Origin: Caryophanales bacterium
Lineage (GTDB): Bacteria > Bacillota > Bacilli > Alicyclobacillales > SLC66
DNA length: 9,817 bases
Assembly: GCA_027341705.1 (NCBI GenBank)
Contig: DAIELO010000030.1
Coordinates: 1 to 9,817, forward strand
Direction of reading: 5' to 3'
This document shows positions 1 through 6,043 of the stretch, one piece after another (within the stretch, counting starts at the first letter, position 1; each line of letters starts with the position of its first letter). The translations under genes were made by a program, and so were the position numbers. Under the pieces are notes generated by a model that saw only the letters and a list, made by a program, of their open reading frames with translations, made no database searches and was not told where the DNA came from.

Positions 1-2414
1 ATGCTGCTATCAATCCACTTCTGTAAAGCTGCCTGAACCATGACATGCTCTTCTGGAGTTAACTCCATGGATGTCACAAAATAGTCAGGTAGTTCTTTTG
101 TCCCAAATGCTTGATAATATTCTTCAAGAATCGCAGCATTTTCTTCAAACATGCCTAAGCGAGAATTTCGGAAATAAGCCCATGCATAATACGGTTCACA
201 GCCAGTGGAACAACCGACCATTGTGCCTGTCGTTCCCGTAGGAGCAATCGTCATCGTCGTCACATTACGCACACCGTACACAGCAACCGACTCATAAACG
301 TGTGGACGTTCTTTTTTCATCATTTGCATATAACCTGATTGCAAAAACTTTTCTTTATCAAATTTTTCAAAGGAACCATTTTCTTTAGCCAATTCAACAG
401 ATTCCAGATAACTCCATTCAGCCATCATGCCCATTAACACATCAATAAAATCTACTGATGCTTGCGAACCATAACGAATGCCCAGATATAAAAGTAGGTC
501 ATGCAGTCCCATGACACCTAACCCAATACGTCGTTCCCCTATTTGATTGACGCGATTTTCTTCAAAAGGATAATACGTCGCATCAATAATCGCATCCTGA
601 AAACGAATACCTGTGCGTGTCGTTTCCTCAAGTGCTTCCCATTTTACATGATGAAGCAAGTAATCGGTTCGCTCTGGATCAAAATACTTTTGCAACCAAC
701 TGGCAATATAGGCTTCCTTGTCAGAATCAATAAACGCCACTCGCGTATCTCGTTCTTGAAAACTGACAGCAAACTTACTGAGCACCACCGCACCTAAATT
801 ACATATACCATAAGCAGGCAACCCCTGTTCGCCGCAGGGATTCGTTGCAATAATAGGATTATAATAGTGGGAGTTAGAGAGTTTATTATATCGTCCTAAA
901 AAGACAATACCCGGCTCAGCAGAATTCCAAGCAGCACTAATAATCTCATCCCAAAGTTGTTCGGCAGGCAAAGCTGCGCTGACTTGCAACTGCCGACCAC
1001 TTGCCAGCCACTCCTCAAAGTTTCCTTGAAATTCTGACGCTTCAGCCATCTCAGGATACCCAAGCGACCAATTATCCCCACTCGCTTTTGCCGCCATAAA
1101 TTCTTCGGAGATACCCACTGATATATTGGCCCCGGTAATGACACCATCTACTTGTTTGCACGTGATAAATTTGCGAATATCAGCATGGCGATCATTTAAT
1201 ATAATCATCAATGCACCGCGTCTTGAGCCACCTTGCAACGTCAACTCACAGCCGACACTCATAATTTCCGCTACGCCGACAGGACCAAACCCATTACCAA
1301 ACACCAAATTTCCCTTGTCGTACAACAACCCCCACGAATACGCGCCTGAACTACGACCATGCACACCGCGCACATAACTATACCGAGGACGCAGGGAGGA
1401 AAGCAGCATGGTGATGCGCTTTTGTGCAAGCATCGCTTCCCACATATCACCTAAACGCTCCGCGATGGAGCCACGACTATCTCCGGGATTCATGATGACA
1501 CCCACCAGATCCTGCATCATCTGCGCACCACTCTCGATGATTTGCTCGTAAATCATCGACGCTGGTAGTGTAGAGCCGTACTTCACTGGCAAATCGGCAT
1601 TGATCCAAGCTTCTAGATCGCCGTTCCAAATGTCATCATACTGCGCCTCACTCGTATCAGGAAACACATATGTCCAATTAGCATTTTCCTCTACTGCACG
1701 TAAAAACGCTTTGGACACACGAACCACTTTCGTACTGTTCGGATACTCTTGTGCCAAAAAATCCATAATGTCTTCATGCCACACGTCCATGGCTAACATG
1801 AGATCAGCCTTGCGTGAGCGTTCATTCACGGAGGTAAGCGAGCCTTGCGGAGGCACCTGACTTAAATTCATCCCCACACCGCCGGATCTGGCCTGAATCT
1901 CAAGCGTTTGCCCAAAAGACTTCGCATAATCCCGCACGGACCAACCAACGTTTGGTATCACAAAACAGTTATAACTGGTCGTCTGAATTCCCGTGCCCAT
2001 CGATGCATTAATGCGCCCACCCGGCACGTAACGCCAACCTTTTTGTAACTCATAAAATCGCGTTTCCCAATTAGCAGGATCATGCGTCACCTGTGCAGTA
2101 GCATGAGCGATACGTGTCCACATCTGCTTAGGTGAAGTCTCTTTCAGTACATCAATACGGTCATAAGACAATTCAGTCACATGTCCGTCACGCAGTTCCA
2201 CTTGTACAGATCGATTGCCACTGTCCACCTCAAGCACCCTAGCCAATTCATGGTACGCACGCTTTGCATCCAATACTGCCATGACCAAACTGCCAGGGTA
2301 AAGTGTCTCTTTTAAAGTATCTTTTTGTAAATAGCGATCTGCAACAATCCGCTCACCAGTAGAATTCAAATAATCATCCTCAGAAAATGGCAAGATTGCC
2401 TTCTCTACCGTCAC
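1..2414 (-). CDS. nrdJ: Vitamin B12-dependent (class II) ribonucleotide reductase, C-terminus beyond window
   Basis: Reduces ribonucleotides to deoxyribonucleotides in the cytoplasm, using a thiyl radical generated from adenosylcobalamin. I translated the minus strand from 2414 to the left edge: 804 codons without a stop, so the gene continues past base 1. Visible family motifs are a Cys in SYNCFVIP (C150, probably the first redox cysteine), RSGGVGMNLS shortly after it, CELTLQGGSRRGA (C389), the active-site NPCGEQ (N525, C527, E529) and the phosphate-binding PTGTTGT (725-731). The radical-transfer subunit of class I enzymes is not encoded nearby, and the adjacent adenosyltransferase supports the B12-dependent class. 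I see no obvious ATP-cone at the N-terminus. The start is GTG at 2414: GGAGGG at 2421-2426 lies 6 nt upstream, and the overlapping ATG at 2416 runs straight into TGA. It follows nrdR by 15 nt and shares its promoter. The 3' part (1-900) is clearly A+T-richer than the middle of the gene. Confidence 0.95.
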   Translation of the reverse strand, partial: MTVEKAILPFSEDDYLNSTGERIVADRYLQKDTLKETLYPGSLVMAVLDAKRAYHELARVLEVDSGNRSVQVELRDGHVTELSYDRIDVLKETSPKQMWTRIAHATAQVTHDPANWETRFYELQKGWRYVPGGRINASMGTGIQTTSYNCFVIPNVGWSVRDYAKSFGQTLEIQARSGGVGMNLSQVPPQGSLTSVNERSRKADLMLAMDVWHEDIMDFLAQEYPNSTKVVRVSKAFLRAVEENANWTYVFPDTSEAQYDDIWNGDLEAWINADLPVKYGSTLPASMIYEQIIESGAQMMQDLVGVIMNPGDSRGSIAERLGDMWEAMLAQKRITMLLSSLRPRYSYVRGVHGRSSGAYSWGLLYDKGNLVFGNGFGPVGVAEIMSVGCELTLQGGSRRGALMIILNDRHADIRKFITCKQVDGVITGANISVGISEEFMAAKASGDNWSLGYPEMAEASEFQGNFEEWLASGRQLQVSAALPAEQLWDEIISAAWNSAEPGIVFLGRYNKLSNSHYYNPIIATNPCGEQGLPAYGICNLGAVVLSKFAVSFQERDTRVAFIDSDKEAYIASWLQKYFDPERTDYLLHHVKWEALEETTRTGIRFQDAIIDATYYPFEENRVNQIGERRIGLGVMGLHDLLLYLGIRYGSQASVDFIDVLMGMMAEWSYLESVELAKENGSFEKFDKEKFLQSGYMQMMKKERPHVYESVAVYGVRNVTTMTIAPTGTTGTMVGCSTGCEPYYAWAYFRNSRLGMFEENAAILEEYYQAFGTKELPDYFVTSMELTPEEHVMVQAALQKWIDSS

Positions 2415-2426
2415 ATTGTTCCCTCC
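2412..2426 (-). promoter_or_regulatory. nrdJ ribosome binding site and GTG start with overlapping ATG-TGA
   Basis: On the minus strand the order is GGAGGG (2426-2421), AACAAT, then GTG (2414-2412). An ATG at 2416-2414 shares its last base with the GTG and is followed at once by TGA, so it forms a two-codon start-stop in another frame. This excludes ATG as the nrdJ start and fixes GTG as the start of the long frame. Confidence 0.75.
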
Positions 2427-2429
2427 AGT

Positions 2430-2888
2430 TTACTCTTTCTGATGCAAAAATCGCATGATTTCCTCCGTAAAGGAATTCAAATCATGAAACTCCCTGTATA
2501 CACTTGCAAACCTGACATAAGCAACCGGATCAAGCTCTTTCAATAATCCCATCACTCGTTCTCCGACTTGCACAGATGGTACTTCACGTTCAAAATCAGT
2601 GCGTAGCCCTTGCTCCAAGGCATCCACCAAGGTTTCAATCTGATCAGACGTAATTGGCCTTTTTTCACAAGCTCTGGAAATACCGCGACGAACTTTATCG
2701 CGATCAAATTCTTCCCGAGACTTGTCCTTTTTGACCACCAGCAAGGGTGCCAGTTCCACTCGTTCATAAGTGGTAAATCGACGTTGACAGGTGATGCACT
2801 CCCTACGCCTACGCACAATGGATTGCTCATCACTGGCGCGCGACTCAAGAACACGTGAATCAGGGGCTTGACAAAACGGACAACGCAT
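2430..2888 (-). CDS. nrdR: Transcriptional repressor NrdR
   Basis: Zinc-ribbon/ATP-cone repressor of ribonucleotide reductase genes; the family binds ATP and dATP and recognises tandem NrdR boxes. Counting from the ATG at 2888 the protein has 152 residues, normal for the family. The zinc ribbon has CPFC (C3, C6) and CITC (C31, C34), with the basic stretch RRRRE before the second pair and the typical RRFTTYERVE after it. The ATP-cone covers about residues 46-136 (VVKKD, EEFDRDKVRRGI, REFHDLNSF). An in-frame ATG at 2894 would add Met-Cys. I prefer 2888 because GGTGA at 2895-2899 is 6-7 nt from it but abuts the 2894 codon, and because family members usually begin MRCPFC. It is the first gene of the nrdR-nrdJ operon and has its own promoter with two NrdR-like boxes, so autorepression is likely. 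Confidence 0.96.
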   Translation of the reverse strand: MRCPFCQAPDSRVLESRASDEQSIVRRRRECITCQRRFTTYERVELAPLLVVKKDKSREEFDRDKVRRGISRACEKRPITSDQIETLVDALEQGLRTDFEREVPSVQVGERVMGLLKELDPVAYVRFASVYREFHDLNSFTEEIMRFLHQKE

Positions 2889-2898
2889 GCACATTCAC

Positions 2899-2914
2899 CA
2901 ACTATATGTAGTGT
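2899..2914. promoter_or_regulatory. NrdR box, leader copy
   Basis: A 16-bp imperfect palindrome, CAACTATATGTAGTGT on the plus strand, about 13 of 16 matches to the remembered NrdR consensus and the better of the two copies. It sits in the predicted 5' leader and ends next to the nrdR Shine-Dalgarno sequence. Start-to-start distance from the other box is 42 bp, four turns of B-DNA, so both boxes lie on the same face of the helix, as expected for cooperative NrdR binding. Confidence 0.8.
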
Positions 2915-2933
2915 AATTACTCCGACAAAATTC

Positions 2934-2963
2934 ATTATATACGCTATATTTAGTTATGGTCAA
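2934..2963 (-). promoter_or_regulatory. Sigma-A-type promoter of nrdR-nrdJ
   Basis: Minus strand: -35 element TTGACC at 2963-2958, an 18-nt spacer, and a perfect -10 TATAAT at 2939-2934. Transcription should start near 2927, giving a leader of roughly 40 nt before the nrdR ATG at 2888. The spacer is almost filled by an NrdR-box-like palindrome (2941-2956), so bound NrdR would block RNA polymerase. The start point is inferred, not measured. Confidence 0.8.
2941..2956. promoter_or_regulatory. NrdR box, promoter-spacer copy
   Basis: A 16-bp imperfect palindrome, ACGCTATATTTAGTTA on the plus strand. It agrees at about 12 of 16 positions with the NrdR box consensus as I remember it (ACACwATATATwGTGT), including the CTATAT..TAG core. 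It lies exactly between the -35 and -10 elements of the nrdR promoter. The partner box begins 42 bp away. Confidence 0.75.
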
Positions 2964-3010
2964 GCAGGCCCTAGCGGTGTAAAAAGAGGAGATATCGGGG
3001 AATTTCGCGG

Positions 3011-3784
3011 TTAATTAAGCAAATCAGCCAAGTTGTGAACTTGTAAATCGGGAAAAATATTTTCATCGCTAGGCACTCCAGATTCGATCAATATCGAAAA
3101 TACACCGGCATTTTTGGCAGCAAGAATATCGGTGTCTGGATTGTCGCCAATGAGAATCGCCTCTTCGCGTTTCACACCAGCTAATCGTAGTGCCTCATTG
3201 ACAAACGCTTCACTTGGTTTACCTGCAATTATTGGATTGACCCCGGTAGCCGTTGTGACCAAGGCAACAAGCGACCCTGCACCGGGTGCAAAACCGTTTC
3301 GCACTGGAATCACTCGATCCATATTGGTGACCATGAACACAGCACCTGCGTAAATATGCTGCACCGCTTTCTCAAAGTGTAGATACGTGACCTGGCGATC
3401 CAGTCCCATCACTACGGCAGCCACTGATGCGTCATCAGCTTCTTCTAAAACAAAGCCCGCAGCTACAAGTGGTTGCCTCAGTCCCTCCTCACCAATCACG
3501 TACACGTTCTTGCCAGTGCCTATCTTGCGTGTAAGTAACGCTGCTGCCGTCACGCTACTGGTGAGCACCATATCTGGTGTAACAGGAAAACCTAACCCTG
3601 CTAATAACGTAGCGACTGCCTGTTTTGTCCGCGTCGCATTATTGGTCAGGTAGATAATTCGTTTTCCTAAATTAACTAACTCATGCACAAAAGACGCTGC
3701 CCCCGGGATGGCCTCCTCGCCGCGAATCAGTGTGCCATCCAGATCAAAGAGTACCGCTTTTGACCTTACCAGTACATCGCGCAT
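3011..3784 (-). CDS. HAD-IIA (NagD/AraL-like) phosphatase
   Basis: A 257-residue cytoplasmic haloacid-dehalogenase hydrolase of the NagD/p-nitrophenylphosphatase subgroup, expected to remove phosphate from a small metabolite; the substrate cannot be read from the sequence. All four HAD motifs are present: DLDGT (nucleophile D14, acid D16), TNN (47-49), K189 in AGKPSEAF, and GDNPDTD (213-219). The region between motifs II and III (about 75-185) is the C2-type cap and contains the subgroup's VVMGLDRQVTY. The ATG at 3784 is preceded by GGAGGG at 3792-3797 with 7-nt spacing, located inside the last codons of the adenosyltransferase gene. Only 3 bases separate the two genes, so they are very likely cotranscribed and translationally coupled. 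A role in cobalamin or nucleotide metabolism is suggested only by position. Confidence 0.9.
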   Translation of the reverse strand: MRDVLVRSKAVLFDLDGTLIRGEEAIPGAASFVHELVNLGKRIIYLTNNATRTKQAVATLLAGLGFPVTPDMVLTSSVTAAALLTRKIGTGKNVYVIGEEGLRQPLVAAGFVLEEADDASVAAVVMGLDRQVTYLHFEKAVQHIYAGAVFMVTNMDRVIPVRNGFAPGAGSLVALVTTATGVNPIIAGKPSEAFVNEALRLAGVKREEAILIGDNPDTDILAAKNAGVFSILIESGVPSDENIFPDLQVHNLADLLN

Positions 3785-3787
3785 TCA

Positions 3788-4366
3788 TTATCCCTCCAAC
3801 GTCGGTGGAGGAGACTGAAAGTCAACCACAGGCTCATGCACACCAGCACGGGCGTTCACCACTCTCGACATCACAAATAGCAGATCCGAAAGGCGATTAA
3901 GGTAGTGCAGCAACACGATATTCACGCGCTGCTCCTGATTAAGCCTAACGATCCACCGTTCTGCCCTTCTCACAACCGTCCGCGCCACATGAAGTTGTGC
4001 CGCGGCTTTCGTTCCCCCAGGCAAAATAAATTGTTTGAGCGGCAGCAACTCTTTATCAAGTTGGTCAATCACCTTTTCGAGCAACAACACGCGCTCTTGG
4101 TCCATAAAAAAAGTATCTTGCTTGTCTTCTGGTGTTGCCAGATCCCGACCCACATCAAATAGATCCCTTTGAATGCGTTGCAAAATCGCAAGTAAATCTT
4201 TTGAACTTTTCTGCGACTCCCGCAGCATCGACACCGCAAGACCAAGCGCCGCATTGACTTCATCGACAGTACCATACGTTTCGACGCGCAGATCATCTTT
4301 ACCGACACGTCGACCATAAATCAAACTTGTTTCCCCACTGTCCCCTGTTTTTGTGTATATTTTCAA
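3788..4366 (-). CDS. PduO-type cob(I)alamin adenosyltransferase
   Basis: Transfers the adenosyl group of ATP to cob(I)alamin, giving adenosylcobalamin, the cofactor NrdJ needs. The product has 192 residues, the usual size of a single-domain PduO-type enzyme. Motifs: N-terminal IYTKTGDSGETSL (nucleotide binding), ETYGTVDEVNAALG (29-42), PGG (116-118), RTVVRRAER (129-137) and the C-terminal NRLSDLLFV (157-165). I place the start at TTG 4366. GAGGTG at 4375-4380 is 8 nt upstream, and this yields the family-typical beginning MKIYTKTGD. A TTG further upstream (4411) would add 15 residues unlike the family and overlap the divergent gene. It forms a two-gene unit with the HAD phosphatase downstream. 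Bacillus subtilis has a homologue, YvqK. I could not find a convincing promoter; it must lie inside the divergent MBL gene. Confidence 0.93.
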   Translation of the reverse strand: MKIYTKTGDSGETSLIYGRRVGKDDLRVETYGTVDEVNAALGLAVSMLRESQKSSKDLLAILQRIQRDLFDVGRDLATPEDKQDTFFMDQERVLLLEKVIDQLDKELLPLKQFILPGGTKAAAQLHVARTVVRRAERWIVRLNQEQRVNIVLLHYLNRLSDLLFVMSRVVNARAGVHEPVVDFQSPPPTLEG

Positions 4367-4380
4367 GTAGAGAACACCTC
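4364..4380 (-). promoter_or_regulatory. Ribosome binding site fixing the adenosyltransferase TTG start
   Basis: Minus strand GAGGTG (4380-4375), 8-nt spacer, TTG (4366-4364). The site ends one base before the ATG at 4382 on the opposite strand, so the two divergent genes have practically no shared leader. Confidence 0.7.
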
Positions 4381-4381
4381 C

Positions 4382-5284
4382 ATGCAAAGGATGATTAGAT
4401 TGCCATATCAAGTGGAAACACTCTCACTATCCACAAAAAACACCATGCTCGAGAACAAAGTGAATGCCTACTTGATCGTCGCTGATGGAAAAGCACTGCT
4501 GATCGATGCAGGGTTTCCCGAGAGTGCGCTAGAAATCAGTCAGCATATAATCAATGCAAAACTACAGTTAGAAGGGATATATCTCACGCACTTTCACCCT
4601 GATCACAGCTTGGGAGCCCTTCAGATCGCCAAATCATTCCAAGTGAAAATACACTGTCATCCACACGATCTTGCACCGCTAATTTCATTATATGAGCAAC
4701 ATTTCCCTCATACATACACAGACGAGGTGATTGCTGACTTGATCGACGGGGTGAAAATCCCATTTGCCGAAGCCCTATTCAATGTCCTGCATATCCCAGG
4801 TCACACGCATGGTCATATCGCCATCTTCGACAAAACATATGGTAACTTATTCATCGGCGATCATGTCATTCCTGATGGCACCGTCTGGATTGGCCCCCCA
4901 GACGGCCACCTATGTGATTACCTCGACTCACTTGATCGCTTACTCTTACTACCAGCAACCATGTTGTACCCTGGGCACGGCGCACCACTTTCCACACCAC
5001 AGGCCCTAATGGCAAGGATAAAACAACGCAGACTGGATCGAGAAGCAGACATTCTCGCATACTTACGTGTGGAAGAAGTTACGTTGGCCACATTGGTTGA
5101 TCGTATCTATCGTGGAAAAATCCCGACAGATATCCTTTGGGCTGCAAAAAAAACTGTCACTGCCCATTTGCAAAAACTGCTATTTGAACAACAGATCACC
5201 ATGCGCTTTGCCCAGTCAGAACATCAATTTTACTATACCGAAGAAGTGGCTAATTCGCACTTAACTGGCGCAGAAAATGATTAA
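4382..5284 (+). CDS. LACTB2-like metallo-beta-lactamase-fold hydrolase
   Basis: A 300-residue metal-dependent hydrolase with an N-terminal MBL fold and a C-terminal winged-helix part (about 220-290) as in LACTB2-like proteins. Family members include esterases, thioesterases and nucleases, so the substrate is open. Metal ligands are visible: THFHPDH (H70, H72, D74, H75), GHTHGH (H141), GD (D160) and the late PGHG (H199). Residues 27-44, VNAYLIVADGKALLIDAG, are the classic first strands. The start is uncertain. No Shine-Dalgarno sequence precedes ATG 4382, ATG 4391 has AAAGG directly before it, and TTG 4400 has AAGGATG about 6 nt upstream, giving 294 residues. It is the only plus-strand gene here, divergent from the adenosyltransferase (15 bases between starts) and convergent with the Nudix gene, overlapping its end by 35 bases. 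Confidence 0.9.
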   Translation: MQRMIRLPYQVETLSLSTKNTMLENKVNAYLIVADGKALLIDAGFPESALEISQHIINAKLQLEGIYLTHFHPDHSLGALQIAKSFQVKIHCHPHDLAPLISLYEQHFPHTYTDEVIADLIDGVKIPFAEALFNVLHIPGHTHGHIAIFDKTYGNLFIGDHVIPDGTVWIGPPDGHLCDYLDSLDRLLLLPATMLYPGHGAPLSTPQALMARIKQRRLDREADILAYLRVEEVTLATLVDRIYRGKIPTDILWAAKKTVTAHLQKLLFEQQITMRFAQSEHQFYYTEEVANSHLTGAEND

Positions 5285-6026
5285 TGCGTGCATCGTCGTT
5301 TCTTTGTTCTGCCATGACCGCATTGGCCATTAAGTCAGCTAATGATGCATGACGACTCAACGCCGTTAATGCGTCAACAGTAGGCGGAGCCATGTGAAAT
5401 TCATCTTGACCAAAACGCGTTAAAAGTTCATCTGGCGCACTCCATAGTACTGACTCCACTTCGTCGGGCGACGGATACACTGCAATGTCATGAGGTACCT
5501 GCACAATGAAATAATGGGTGTCAAAACGATGCTGCACTTGAATTGGCGTGACGCGTCTGCCCACATAACGAAAGGGATAAAACGACGATTCTGTAATCAC
5601 TGTTTTTTTCCACTCACTACCTTGGCCTTGCAATAGCGCTTCACGTATCTCCTGCAGCTCGGTCCACGATTTACGTGGAGCGCCCATGTATATACCTGTT
5701 TCTTCAAAGAGTTCACGCACACCTGCGACAAACAATGACCAATACAACAGGTCTCGTGATACGATTTCCCCTTTGAAATCAGCCTCCTGCATGGTAAATA
5801 GCGAGGGCGTACTATCCCTCATTGCTTGTTGCAGTGAGCATGCCACATCAATATCCAATGGATCTAAAACACCGCCAGGGAATACCATGAAACCAGGAAG
5901 TACACGCAGCTGTTTCGACCGCGTAATGGCAAGCACCTCACCAGCAGCAGCGGTACTGGCTGCTCGCACAATGATCATCGTTGCAGACAGACGTGGTGCA
6001 AGAAGATCCGATTGCTCCTTTGCCAT
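5250..6026 (-). CDS. Nudix hydrolase with split Nudix box (NUDT19/RP2-like)
   Basis: A 258-residue hydrolase expected to cleave a nucleoside diphosphate linked to another group; NUDT19 relatives act on coenzyme A derivatives, but the substrate here is not shown. The Nudix box is present in two pieces: VFPGG (48-52), then after about 50 residues VRELFEETGI (103-112), containing the metal-binding REL-EE. In ordinary Nudix proteins the Gly-to-Arg distance is about 14 residues. This insertion is typical of the NUDT19/RP2 branch and is not damage. The ATG at 6026 has a strong GAGGAGG 7 nt upstream. It starts 17 nt after the glutamate-synthase-like gene and is probably in its operon. Its last 35 bases overlap the convergent MBL gene. 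Confidence 0.88.
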   Translation of the reverse strand: MAKEQSDLLAPRLSATMIIVRAASTAAAGEVLAITRSKQLRVLPGFMVFPGGVLDPLDIDVACSLQQAMRDSTPSLFTMQEADFKGEIVSRDLLYWSLFVAGVRELFEETGIYMGAPRKSWTELQEIREALLQGQGSEWKKTVITESSFYPFRYVGRRVTPIQVQHRFDTHYFIVQVPHDIAVYPSPDEVESVLWSAPDELLTRFGQDEFHMAPPTVDALTALSRHASLADLMANAVMAEQRNDDARINHFLRQLSAN

Positions 6027-6043
6027 ACTGCCACCTCCTCAAA

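Noticed and set aside
543..797. Small plus-strand and minus-strand frames within 543-1860
   Set aside because: All lie within the uninterrupted nrdJ frame on the minus strand, which was missed as a complete ORF only because its stop is outside the window.
2552..2935. 127-codon minus-strand frame overlapping nrdR
   Set aside because: It is an alternative frame of nrdR, without recognisable motifs; the nrdR frame has an intact zinc ribbon and ATP-cone.
2964..3010. Possible terminator between the HAD gene and the nrdR promoter
   Set aside because: No stem of useful length followed by a T-run on the minus strand; only the 6-bp palindrome GATATC and a short T5 are seen.
4327..4361. Possible plus-strand promoter for the MBL gene (TTGTTT ... 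TATATT)
   Set aside because: The spacer would be 23 nt, too long for a sigma-A promoter, and no extended -10 motif is present.
4348..4372. Possible third NrdR box at the adenosyltransferase start (TATATT-containing palindrome-like stretch)
   Set aside because: Only the central A/T bases match; the ACAC/GTGT arms are absent and the bases encode the conserved IYTKTG motif.
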